A stretch of DNA of 64,000 nt from Panicum virgatum (lineage: Eukaryota > Streptophyta > Magnoliopsida > Poales > Poaceae): assembly GCF_016808335.1 (NCBI RefSeq), contig NC_053145.1:496001-560000 (forward strand), in the 5' to 3' direction. The notes under the pieces are model-generated. The model was not told the origin of the DNA. It did no database searches and saw only the letters and a list, made by a program, of their open reading frames with translations. The translations under genes and the position numbers were made by a program. Positions within the stretch are counted from its first letter, which is position 1; each line of letters starts with the position of its first letter. Shown one piece after another: positions 43,891 to 55,430 of this stretch.

Positions 43891-46800
43891 TGTAACAGGA
43901 CCGCCCAAATTAAACCGGCTTAAGTGCGCTAACTATCATCTTAATGTTTAATCAAGTTACTGTGCACTTAAAACGGTGTAATCCGGACGTCTGTCGGTTT
44001 AAGGATCAAAAAAACACTGGAAGTCTCGCACGAAGACGAGCACAGATGATTACAAGCAGACAAAATTTCTCAAAGTTAATTTACAAAGTGGAGTTTTACA
44101 CACAAGTTTACGTAAAATATCAGAGTTCAAAATGCAGCGGAAACTAATTAGAAGTTGAGTTTAGAAAAACAACAATTACTACGATGACGTGAGGACGTCA
44201 CATCGAGCCCACCGATGTGAATCCTGGTTAGCTCCAGCCAGCAGCAGTTACCTGAAAACAGGGTGACAACAAACCCTGAGTATACTAATACTCAGCAAGG
44301 CTTACCCGACTTTGGGTATACTTAGCCCATTATCTAGACATGCCAAGTTTTTTGGCTCTGGAGTTCTTTTGCTGAAATGCTGCTAGGAGTGAATCCTTAC
44401 TTTCAATATTTTAACTCCATTTAGTACAGCGAGTATTAACTAACTTCGCCTAAACATCTAGAGCACACATGGTGGAGCAGATTATTCTTCAGTAACTCAC
44501 AAACCAATCTTTTCCATTCCTCTTTCATTCCACTTTCTTACTACGATGTGACAAAGAGATCAAGGCTCTCATAACCGCGAGTCACGGCGAATCGATCCGA
44601 TTTAACCTTGCAAGGTGGACCTAACTCACACGACACATGCAAGCCCTGTCGGGCCACGCGCGTCAACTGTTTCCACATTACCACGGCATCTGAACTACGC
44701 CTGCTAAAACCCAGGTGATGGGCCCCTCGCAGTGAACTCCCGGAGAACCCGGAGGCGGCATCCTATCCAACACCCGCCAACTCCCACGCCCAGCGTAGCA
44801 TGGCGGAATTCAAATCACCGCTGTAAGGTGGTACACAGCTTACCGGTTTCGACTACCTCCTACTTCCGGTATGTGGTTAGTACTGTTCAATCCTCGATCA
44901 GCACTGCCAACAACGGAACGGTCCTCAATCGACACAGGCGGAGGTCCACTTTCCAAACATTCCATATCCATAATCCAATTCCTCTCCGCCCGGTCTCCAT
45001 TTTTCTTTCCTCACAGATTCATTCTCAAACCACTTTTCCATAAGTAACCAGGACCTATAGCTCGCGAGTGACAGGAATCACTCGACTTCTACCGAGCCCT
45101 AATTAAGCATTGCAATACTAACGACCTGCACACTAGTGGAGTGACTGAGGAAACCTAGGGATCATGCATCTACGGTTCCAATCAACTCCTAGAACGTAAA
45201 TGCACAATAATTATATAAATAAACATTGAATACTGAAGTTAAGGGTTATGCTCCGGGGCTTGCCTGGGAGTAACACTAAGCTAGTGTTAGTATTAACAAG
45301 GCCTTGGGCCCTTCCGACTTTGAGTCGGATCTTCGATTGCTCCAGTGGGTCTTTCACTCTTCAGGACGCGTCCACCCAACACCGTCTTGTGGTTCAGTTC
45401 CGTCAGCACGTACCCCACGTCCACATGTGGTACATTTAGCGTACCTAAATGAGATGCACCAAGGCAGATGTTTGAATGCATGGAAGTACAATAGACGATA
45501 CCGCAAAAAAGACAAGTAGGGCAGATACAAAGCCACGCTTGGATGGGCACAAACACGATGCAATGCAATGCGATACGATTAGGAACAAAGATATGACTGG
45601 GCAATCATTTATCGAGCAAGCACCGCATACACACTCAAAAGGGAAACTGGGTTGGTGCTACAACACGGGAGCTTATTCAAGTATTTTTAGCCTGAAGTGT
45701 TTCCTACTAAGAAGCATTACTAGCTTGCTTAGAAAAGGCTAAGCAATGATATAAAGCAAGAAAGAACAATTAGGACAAAATATATAACCAGCAAGGCATA
45801 AAAGTAAAGTAAATAAAAGCAACTCACGAACTAGATCTCAAGAGGTTAACATAACTTATACAGGGCTAACTTAAATTTTAACAAACATTAATGGAGTAGT
45901 TATAATACTTTACAAAGTAAACATGGATCAAGCATTAAATATCAAAATATTTGAGAACTCAAGCTAAAGACTAGTATTGGTCCTACCAAAATTTACATAG
46001 GGCTACTCATAACAGGAACAACATTTGGCTCAAAAATCACTTAATCACGAGCAACACATCATTGAAGCATGAGATATAAATAAAATATGCATTTCTTAAC
46101 ATTTTTAGCAAAGCACATGAAATAACAAGCAAAAGTCAAGTAATGGGGCTAAAATTTTTACCTTACTACTAGCATCATATGTACTTGCTACCATAAAATT
46201 TTCATAGCATGACATGGCTCCAAACATTATTTATTTAAAAGATAAGAACCACTGGTTTTAAAATACTAAAAAAAAACATAATTCTATTTTTGTAGCAAAA
46301 ATGTTTAACTAAAACATGTCATATTTTGGTTCCAAAAGATAGAAATTTAGACAAGGATTCTAGAAACTATTTATTTACTATTTTAGGATTTTTCTACTAA
46401 TTACTATAAATTTTTAAAGTTCACTGCAAAAAGGTAAAAACAAAACCAATTATTGCAATTATGACCCTGGTTTTTACACTGGGGTCCCTGGAATCTTTTA
46501 TTTCTTTGCACCTAGGCCCTTGGCCGGATTTGGTAACAGAGGAGGCGGCGGCGGCCATGTTTCCGGCGACGGTGGTCGCCGGCGGCGAGGGAGAGTAGGG
46601 GGAGGGGCTAGAGGAGATAGCGCTCTACCTTGGGGTGTCCTTGGACGGGATTGGGGGCGGTCGGAGAGGCGGGGCCGCAGCGGCAGGCGGTCGGCGGCGG
46701 CTCTGCTCGCCGGCGGCGGCAGTCCGGCAGCGCTAGAAGGTGATGGCCGGGTCTATGAGCTTCACGGAGAGGCTAGGAAGGTGGTGGAGTACTCGATTTG

Positions 46801-47817
46801 AGCCAAGGGAGAGCGGACGGGCAGCGCCACGGCGAGCAGGGGCTCGCCGGCGTTCATGGAGGCGGCGGCGGCGCTCCGGCAGGTGAGGGCGGCGATGGTG
46901 GGGTGCATGAGCTTCAGGAGATGGAGTGGAGGGTGATGGCGTGCTCGATTTGGGCAGTGGGGGCACGGATGAGGGGGCTCCGCGGTGAGTTGGGGCGGCG
47001 GCGACTATGGCGGGTGGTGGCGCCGCGAAACGGCGCGGCGGCGAGGCGAGATGGCACGAGGCCAGGTGGAGCTGGGCGCGTCTGCGGCACGCCATGGCTC
47101 GCGGAGGCATGGCCCGGTGCCACGCGGGCTAGGCCCGCGGCGCGCAAGCGGGCGGCGAGCGGGGCAAGGTGGCACACGTCGGCTCGGCTCGTGGCCGCGC
47201 GGCCATGGCGGGCGACGGCGCAGGGTACGCGGGCAGGTGGCCGCGCGCGCGGCTCGGCGCCGCAGCAGCAGCACAGGCAGCAGCAGTAGCGCATGCGAGC
47301 GGCGCTCGCGCGTGAGAGAGACGATGGAGAGAGAGAGGCAGTGGTCGAGCTGCAGCAGAAGCGTATAGAAGAAGGGGAAAGCACCAGAGGCCTCTCAACT
47401 GCAAACGCGTGGAGGTGAGGTGGCATGGCATGTTGACGAACAACAGCGAATTTACGAAGGAGAAGGCTCTCGGCGCTACAGTAAAAGCTGATATTTTCAT
47501 AAAATTTTCTTTCCTCTCTCTTTACTCACTCAAACGAAGTAGTTGGAGAGACGCAAAAATCTTGATATTTTGCACAGAAGTATAGAATAGCTTCGGGAAC
47601 CCATTCCACCTAGATTTGAAAGTTGAAACCTTATAAAATTTGAAATTCTAAAGAGAGAAGAATTCAAAATTATTTAAAGTAAATCAACATTACAAAAATG
47701 AAAAAAAAACTAACCAAAATTATTTAGTATCTTTATACAAAAATGAATTAGTGCTAATTATCATGTCAAGCATGTGATTAACCTTAACTACAGGTGATTA
47801 ACACCTGGGGTGTTACA
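43891..47817 (-). mobile_element. 3927-bp solo LTR nested in Element 2 gag
   Basis: Ends TGTAACAGG...GGTGTTACA with a perfect TSD, tggag, on both sides. No primer site, purine tract or pol lies inside. On the minus strand it starts TGTAACACCCC, the typical LTR start of grass chromoviruses, hence the strand call. A GC-rich segment (46520-47320) resembles the corresponding part of Element 2 LTRs in style but is not the same sequence. The many frames there are compositional. Its great length and lack of an internal region fit LTR-LTR recombination of a long-LTR element. Confidence 0.88.
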
Positions 47818-48676
47818 TGGAGCTCCTTGGTTTCTGGAAGCGGTCCTGCTGGCGGGCCTTGCTTTCTAGGAACTTACGCTTGTTTTCCTTCCTTTCTTCA
47901 GCTTTGGCCCTTTCTGTGAGAATGTCAATGTTCATCAGAGTATTCAAGTCCGGGTATATCTGAGGGGTAAGCAAGGTCCAGAGTTCTTGGTTCAATCCCT
48001 TCTTGAACATGTCATGTTTCTTTTCATCCTTATCCACTTCATCTGGTGCATAGCGGCCAAGCTCCATGAACTGGTAGGTGTACTGTTCCACAGACATGCT
48101 CCCTTGCTGCAGTTCGCGGAACTCATCTGCCTTACGCTTCATGGTGGCTGTGGGGATATGGTAGCGGCGGAACTCCTTCACAAATTCATCCCAAGTGATG
48201 GTGGAGGCATCTACAGCAGCGGTACAGTAATTCTCCCACCACGCTAAGGCAGTTCTGGTGAGTTGGTGAGCTGCCAGGAGAACCTTGTCTCGGTCTTGGC
48301 ATTCGAACGGCTCGAGCTTCCTTTCGATCACACGCAGCCAGTCATCTGCCTCCAAGGGGTTGCTGGATCCGGCAAAGGTGGGTGGCTAGGTCCTCAGGAA
48401 AGCTGTCAGCTTGTCATTCATGGTCTGCTCTCGTGGCCGCTAATTGATGAGGGCATTGGCCAGGGCTTCCAGTATGAGGGTCTGATTGCTTATCGCCTGT
48501 GTCAGGTCCCCGAAAGGTGGAGGTGGTGGCAGTGGCACTTCTTCTTGGTTTCCTCCTCCTTTCTGGCTCACTTCGTGTTCTCCCTGAGGAGGGTCCTATC
48601 CGTTAGGCGGTACTCCTGCGCTAGAGGCCGCATGGGTCCGACTGTGGGAGGCTCTTGAACCGCGTCGGGAAGCCAT
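47818..48676 (-). pseudogene. Element 2 gag (capsid part)
   Basis: A start at MASRRGSRASHS (48676) leads into a proline-rich linker. Stops follow PPNG, ALIN (48439) and FLRT (48387). The capsid domain from 48355 is open: EADDWLRVIERKLEPFEC, LTRTALAWWENY, WDEFVKEFRRYHIP, RELQQGSMSVEQYTYQFMELGRYAP, then TERAKAEERKENKRKFLE. It is cut by the solo LTR at 47818. The downstream zinc knuckle is at about 43700. Confidence 0.85.
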
Positions 48677-48952
48677 CTGTAGATTGGGTAGAGTCTTTGT
48701 GAGACTGGGATTAGGATTTAGTTCGTATTTTTGAAAAGGCAGAATCCACCTCCTGCCGAAAAGCACACACATTAACAAGCACACAGACTAGCAAACAACA
48801 AGCACAAGTAACCTCATTACTGCAAGGGGGGTACAACACTGGGACAAGGCCAAAATGCGTACTATACGTTCGGGTACAAAGGCCACAATAAAGGGTACAA
48901 CTTAAACCAAAAGGAGCTGAGAGGGGTTCTTCTAGGGTGGCTTCGGGACTTG
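48677..48952 (-). other. Spacer between the pre-gag ORF and gag of Element 2
   Basis: About 275 bp with no supported product. The minus-strand text is open only in short frames. Confidence 0.5.
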
Positions 48953-49719
48953 CTACTCACGGGGCGAGCCTTCTTCGGAGTGTGCCTCCAGGGGAATGAG
49001 CAGTCCTTGCTCGCCGTTCTCTAGGTTTCCGTTTTCCAGGGGTTGCCCAGCAGCTTCTCCTTCAACGGCGGCAGTAGACCCTTCAGGGTTCTCGGGTGGG
49101 GCTTGTGGGGTTCCCAAAAGTGGTACCCATCCTATGATGGGCGTCCCAAGTAGGACATAGTTTTCCCCAATTGCCGGGACTGGCGTTCCACTTCTGCTCC
49201 ATTCTTGCATACGCCGGTCTCGGGCCTGCCTGAGGCTTTCCTGGGCAACTGCTTCACTACTAACTGCGGCTGCGGCTCTTGCCTCGGCTTGAGCCACTCG
49301 GATCTGATGCATTCTTACCGCGAGCTCTGCTTGCTCGGCCCGATGGGTCTGCTGCCTTAGGATGCTGGCTTGCTCGTCAAAGAGCTGATCCAAGGAGGCT
49401 AGGTAAGTAGCCACTTGGTATAGAGGGTCCTCTTCATGGCGGCGCCATTCTAGGTTTCTCATGCGAGCTTCCCAAACTGGGGTTCTGATGGCCGGAGGGA
49501 AGAACCTCACTGGTGTGGGGGCGAGGTGTCCTTCAAAAATCCGGCACAGATAACGGAGCGCCTTCCTGACGACCAAGGGATAGGTGTCTTGGTACCTAAA
49601 CCTCGTGGCGGTTACTCGCCATTGCTGGATGTCGGGGTAGCGGTCACTTTTGGCGATGACCAGGACCACCCTGCAGCGGAGGGTACCATACTGCTCGTAC
49701 TCCCTGCTATAGGACCAAG
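48953..49719 (-). CDS. Uncharacterised pre-gag ORF of Element 2, N-terminus lost (copy A)
   Basis: Open for about 255 residues with no internal stop. Motifs: EYEQYGTLRCRVV, KSDRYPDIQQW, QDTYPLVVRKALRYL, HLAPTPVRFFPP, ATYLASLDQLFDEQ, then a long alanine/glutamine-rich helical region (HRAEQAELAVRM ... QAEARAAAAV, ESLRQARDRR) that looks like a coiled coil, and an acidic tail. I do not recognise a catalytic domain. The N-terminus was replaced: the first residues before SYSRE come from the LTR of Element 3 across a 9-bp microhomology (aggaccaag, 49711-49719). A divergent homologue lies at 58941-59397. Confidence 0.6.
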
Positions 49720-50872
49720 GCCACAAAGATGAGACCAAGATACTTCGGGATTAAGCAAAGCAAATGAAGATTTAAGGAAGGATTCCCTATCCTATCCTTT
49801 CCTCGAAGATATCTCCAAGATAACGATGTCCAAAGGGGAGAAATCGTGAAGGACATAAACTCTAGAAGATGCGAGGAGTCTACACGCGAAAGATGAGACC
49901 GAGGCGGGCCCGAAAGAGGGTAGGCATGCCGGCCTAGGCCCATGAGCCGGCCGGCCTAGCCCGTTTCCGAGGCGGTTCGGCCTCCCCTTCGACCGGTGGC
50001 TTCCTCGGCTCATAAATAGCTCGCACCTTATTCAACTCGCGGCATCCATCCACCCAGAACTCGACAAAAACCTAGGGCCAAGACCAGAGGGAGACGACGG
50101 CCGCCGCAAGTCTTCGAAGTTGTCTAGGAGATGGCTTAGGCCGCCCCTAGCCACCATGGCCTCCTTGCGTGGTTGTGCCATGGCGGAGTTCATGAGCTAG
50201 TTGGATTCATCGATGGTGTGCACACGGCGGTGATGATCCAAACACATCTATTATGGGAGTAATGATAATCATGTTTTCCGAATCTATTAGCGATCATGTC
50301 TCTCCTTTTTGATTTTGTTCTTGCCTTGGGTGCGCTTATTCCTAGATCTATTCTCGAGATAGATTGCATGGGGTGTTCTTGTAGCTATGGTGGCTAGGAG
50401 TTCATACCGGATCTACCCAAGTGGGTTCGACATGTCTAGCGTGCTTCGGGGTGCTCTTGTCCAAAGGGAGCGTCGTGACAGGGCGTGGCCTGAGTTGAGG
50501 GGTTCCCGAGGGGTTGGATTGGAGGTTTTGATTTAAGGATGCTATTGATTGAGATGCATGATTTATTTGCTCGTTAGCTTGAACTACAACTAGATGATGA
50601 TAGGCCTAGTCATGTCTTTGGTTTTGCTATGGTTACGCTTATGTTCATGGATGAGATCAACCTTTACACAACACTCATATCTATTAAAGGTTTACTCTAT
50701 ATGTGCAATTCATGCTTCATGTTAGGATAGATCTGTTAGATTAGATGGAAAACCTTAGATAGTTCTTTGTCGATCCACGGATTGATAAACCTTGGGGGAG
50801 TACTCTAAAGGAAAAGCTACCACGATCCGTGCTCTTGTGGTATACAAATTGGGGTGCTAAGGAGCGTCAACA
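49711..50872 (+). repeat. Element 3 left LTR, 5'-truncated
   Basis: Matches 57825-58940 closely, with an extra ~50 bp of ccggcctaggcccatgagcc-type sequence around 49890-49960. It ends GGAGCGTCAACA. Truncation at the aggaccaag microhomology indicates a deletion that also removed part of the host ORF. Confidence 0.88.
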
Positions 50873-50880
50873 AGCTTTTC

Positions 50881-50898
50881 TGGCGCCGTTGCCGGGGA
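50881..50898 (+). other. Element 3 primer binding site
   Basis: tggcgccgttgccgggga starts eight bases after the LTR. Its complement ends CGGCAACGGCGCCA, the plant tRNA-Asp 3' end as I know it. Confidence 0.8.
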
Positions 50899-51119
50899 TC
50901 GGCAACTCGAACCCTAGGGCGATCTATAAGGTACGCCGCCATGTCAATTAATTTTAAAGACTAATGCTTTTGGGAAGAATTGTTTGTTCAAGCAATAGGC
51001 ATGAAGCATGCCCGCGAAGAAAATCGTGCGATCATCATCATCTATGAAGTGTTACTGTTGTGATGAGTTTTTCGTCCAAGATCAAAGAAGTACCATGAGA
51101 AAATAATAGATTATTTTGA

Positions 51120-51430
51120 AGCTCCATCAAGTCTTGTTTCCAACAGATCAAGAACCGTCAACTTTGGAGATCGGTGTGAAGAGTTATGGTAAAATCTTTC
51201 AACGCTACGCGTTCTGAAATCCCTTTGGACAGATTGCGGCGCCGTAATAAAACAAGCATAACTTCTTTATCCGGAGTCCAATTGAGGCGAATGACCACTT
51301 GTTGGAAAGATAATTTGAAGCACCTTGCAATGGAGCAGAAGTTTGGTACATGTTCTGCATTGGATAAAGGGGAATTCAACGAGGACAGAGGAAGTAGCAA
51401 CCGACAAAGAAGGTAATGACGATGTCAAAG
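51120..51430 (+). repeat. Element 3 internal module 1
   Basis: One of four dispersed related units. Shared landmarks in order are: (c)gttctgaaat, ggacagattg(c)(g)gcgcc, (g)cataact(t/c)(c)(t/c), gg(c)gaatga(c/g)(c)ac(t)tgttggaaag, (c)accttgcaatggagca, ggtaca(tg)ttct and gaggacagaggaag. The + strand frame across it (MVKSFNATRSEIPLDRLRRRN...) resembles the frame in module 4. Confidence 0.7.
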
Positions 51431-51879
51431 GATGATTAGAAGGCTGTGTACGCAAAAGATGATGATTTGAAGTTGACCAAAGCTAGAGGCAACAAGATTA
51501 GAAGAACCACGACACCACCTATCTTCTCCAATGGGATGCTCGATATACTTCTAATCGAGTGATGCTATCAAGGAAGGAAACCGTTCGGATCATCAACACA
51601 AAGCACAGGAGCATCTTCCAATCCCGACACCTTGGGTAGAGCAAGAACAATGGAGAAGACACATCATTGAAGCTGTGATATTTGCTGATAATCAATGGTG
51701 ATGACCTTGAAGCCTAGGGACACACGACACTACGCTCCAAAGACCACATGATCGAGATCATTGACATATTCGGATGAATTCACAAGAAGATATTGTTCTC
51801 ATCAATGTCCAGCTCGACCTTAGAAGCAAATAGCAGCATATTTTTGGATATTCAAAATATCCACGAAGTTCCTGTTCCA

Positions 51880-52160
51880 ACGAATCAAGAACCAAGTCAA
51901 TCAGAGATTCCTACAAGCGGGTATGGCCAAAACATTGAAAGTTGTGCACTCTGAAAATTTCTGGACAGCACGCAGCGCCAAAAGTGAAACGGGCATAACT
52001 CCCTCGTTTGGACTCAGTTTAAGATGAATGACCACTCGTTGGAAAGTTAATTTCATAAAAATTTCAATAGATCTATATTTTGGTATATGTTATGTTGAGT
52101 ATACAGGAGAGATTCCACGAAGAAGAGGCAGGAGCAACACGATGAGAACAAGATAGAGAA
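51880..52160 (+). repeat. Element 3 internal module 2
   Basis: Carries the same landmarks as module 1 (ctctgaaaatttctggacag, cagcgcc, gggcataactccctc, gatgaatgaccactcgttggaaag, ggtatatgtta, aagaagaggcaggagcaac), with more drift. Confidence 0.65.
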
Positions 52161-52979
52161 GATGACGATGACAACAATGAAGGGGAGCTTGGGCGATGCT
52201 TTCATCAAGCGTACATGATAAAATTCAGAGGCTTGGAGCAGAGGAATAACCCCAATGACATTGGCAAATGAAGGCACAAGCGGTCGACCTTCGACAAACG
52301 AAGATGTTGCAAACAAACCACGACGGATTACAAGAGCGCAACATTCAACACATGGAGACGTGAGAAGCAAACCACGATGGACCACGAAGAGTGCATTAAG
52401 ATGACATCTCGCACAAAGTTTTCTCCAATGAGTATGAAAAAGCTCTGAGGCCAAGGTATACATTGAATTCTCAAGCTTCTATTGGTTTTGTTGATAATCT
52501 TTAAAAATCTCATGCTCGAACCGATAGTCGGAATGAAAGTTTAAATTCTATGCCTTGTTCTTTTCATGATGATAGGCTAGAGTTTCTTGAGAATGTTGAT
52601 TTCATACTTAAAGAACCTTTGCCTAATAATGAGCTCTGCGCTATGCAAGAAAAACATGCTGCATTTAATTACACCATGCCTTGTTAATGAAATTTAATTG
52701 AGGATGTGATTATGTTGCATATATTTACAAATAATCGCAAATCTCGATCTTGCTTTGCGCTTGGTCAAGCTCATAACCCTAAAAGAGCACATGTCGGGAA
52801 AAGCCCCGAATTTCACTAACCATGCAGGACATGAAACTCAAATGATGAGGAGGGAAACCGTGACCAAAATTTTGAACACCATCATCAACATCTTCAAGAT
52901 TCAAGAACGGACGTCGCTAAGCCTCATCAATTTTGTGCACAAGTCCAGAGATTTACAATGCAAGAAAGTTGAATATTCA

Positions 52980-53260
52980 GGATCTCCATCAAGTTCTCGG
53001 TTCAACGCATCCATGATCGATACAATTGAAGACCCACAGGAGGAGCTATGTCTCAAACATCGGAGATGCACGTGCTGAAATCAGCACGGGGCAGATTGTA
53101 GTGACGGGAAAAAGGGGCATAACTCCCTCAATTGGAATGCATTTTGGGCAAATGAAGACTTGTTGGAAAGAAGATTTCGTGCACCTTGCATTGGATCAAT
53201 TGGTTGGCACAACTCCCAGTCTGGACAGAGAGGAAAATCCGTGAAAAGACGAAGGCAAGT
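52980..53260 (+). repeat. Element 3 internal module 3
   Basis: Begins catcaagttctcggttcaacgc, then gctgaaatcagcacggggcagattg, gggcataactccctc, gggcaaatgaagacttgttggaaag, caccttgcattggatca and ctggacagagaggaaaat. Same order as the other modules. Confidence 0.65.
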
Positions 53261-53459
53261 TTTCCATTAAGCGTGATTGATCATGTCCAACATGTGAAGT
53301 AGAATAAGAGCTGCATGGAACACCTTCACCTCTTGCATGAAGGACCATGGCTTCGCATCAATTTGAAGGTAAGAAAATCGAGCTCTATGACTTTAAATGA
53401 AGCGCTTTGCGGGAGGCAACCCGATCTTTTATTTTATATATATTAATATGACTGTCTAC

Positions 53460-55085
53460 ATTGCACTCTTTAATCGGAATATCAAGTAACATTGTACCAT
53501 TGCTCTAACAAAAACCACAACTTCATGTTGTTCATTCTAAATGTTATTGAGGGAGCACTTTGTTATTTGATCTTGAGAAACTTGTAGACCATTTTGTGTG
53601 CCTATTAGTGTTTTGAGTCTTTTTCTTTGTGTCTTTTTAGAGAGATTTATGAAGCATTGCACCACCCTTTGATTCTAGAAAATTCGATTCATGCCACCAC
53701 AACTCCGTGAAATTGGGTTTCATGTTCAAAATCATGCCACTCAATGGCATGGATTTCAACATGAAATCCAATTTCAAGAAGTTGTAGTGGCATGGATCCA
53801 ATTGACCCTTGATTCTATACTTGTGGCTAGTTAACTTAGGCTAACATTTTGTTTTGTTTTAGACCACCTCATCATGTCATATCATTTTGTTCACCCACCC
53901 CGTGTTGCATTGCATACCATGTTGTTCGTCTCACCCTTGCATTGCATTGCATGTTGCATTTTAAAAAAAAAACTTTTTCTAAAAAACATTGACTAGCCTC
54001 GCTTTTGAGATCCTAAAACCCTTAGGAAAACTACTCATAGAGCAATACTAAAACCATAGGTTATGTTTTTCATTCAAAAAAATCTAACTTTTGTTCTCTC
54101 TAATTTTTTTTAAAAAAATCACCTTAGATAGAATTTCTATACCCAACACTCTCTTCAAAAATTTTGTTTTAAGCCAAAAATATAGGAAACCCATAAACCT
54201 ACTTCTAAAACCTTGTTAGCTCGGTTGCTTGGTCTTTTTCGATAAATAATCTTTTCATTGACAAAAGCATCACTTCTTATGAAGTGTCGCGGAGGCTTTT
54301 TGTCACTCTTAGCAATTGTTTTTGAATAAGCTAGTTGCGGAACAACATCGAAAGGTCCTTTCAACCTTGCTAGTACGTGTTTTTGCTAACTTTGCATTTG
54401 CACTTTGCATCCATTCCATTGTTCATGCCCTCATTTTGCTAGCTTGGTCTCAATCTTATTGATGTATGCTTTCCTATCCATGTAATGCTTATCATGATAG
54501 CATTTACCTTTTGCAATCTTGTGTAAACATGGTGTTTAAACTTGTTTGCGGACCTCCTTCTTTAAGCTCTTTTGACCAAGATAGCAATCCATTTTGTTCT
54601 CATGTTGCTTTAGGTTGATTTATAAGCTTTGCAATGCACTTTACCTTTCTTGTATCGTGAAGAATTTTTAACCTTGAAATTAACATGGTGTTTTGACCTC
54701 GGTTATATCTTTATGGCTATATAGAAAATTAAGCAACCTAGTTGTAAACATGGTGTTTAGAACTTGGTGCAAACATTGTCATTGTTTATATATCTTCCTT
54801 TCATCTGCATTTACACTTGCACACACGTACACTCATCAGATTTCGCTAAGCTAGCTATCCCACAAGTTGAGATTCTAGGGATGGTTGGTTTGTTGGCAAT
54901 TGTCTCTACTCCCGACTGTCACCCCGGGGGTAGTGTGTGCACTTGATTGTTTTGCAGGCATGACAAAGCGTTTACATGAATTCGTGAACAAAGAAGAAAT
55001 CAAATTCGTCAACATCTCCAGAAGTTCGAGAGCAAGCCCCGCTGTTTTCATCAAATTTTGCACATGGACAGAGACGTACAAGGAA
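53460..55085 (+). other. Element 3 interior between modules 3 and 4
   Basis: AT-rich with no gene. A 35-bp inverted pair occurs at about 53700-53800 (ccactcaatggcatgga ... gtggcatggatccaatt region, and ttgggtttcatgtt / aacatgaaatccaa), which could form a long hairpin. Confidence 0.5.
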
Positions 55086-55089
55086 GAAA

Positions 55090-55430
55090 AGTTGATATTC
55101 AGAAGCTCCATGAAATGCCCGTTCTAACGCATCCAAGATCAATGAATTTGAAGACCCGTACAAGGAGATATGGCAAGAACATTGGACGTTGCGCGTTCTG
55201 AAATTCGTCGGGATAGATTGCAGCGCTGGGATGAAATGGACATAACTCTCTTGTTCGGAATCAATTTCGGGCGAATGAGGACTCGTTGGAAAGGAAAATT
55301 TGTGCACTTCGCAATGGAGCAATGTTTTAGTACATGTTCTATTCTGGAAATTGAAAGAAAAATTCGTGAAGATGAGGCAGCAATGGGACAACGAGGAATT
55401 GAGGGAGGCGACGACGATGTGAAGCAATGA
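55090..55430 (+). repeat. Element 3 internal module 4
   Basis: Contains gcccgttctaacgcatccaaga, gttctgaaattcgtcgggatagattgcagcgc, ggacataactctctt, gggcgaatgaggactcgttggaaag, cacttcgcaatggagca and gtacatgttctattctgg. A + strand frame (MARTLDVARSEIRRDRLQRWD) and minus-strand frames are both open, so coding is not proven. Confidence 0.65.

Noticed and set aside
46520..47500. Open frames rich in R, G and A in the solo LTR
   Set aside because: Compositional; the segment lies inside an LTR with no internal genes.
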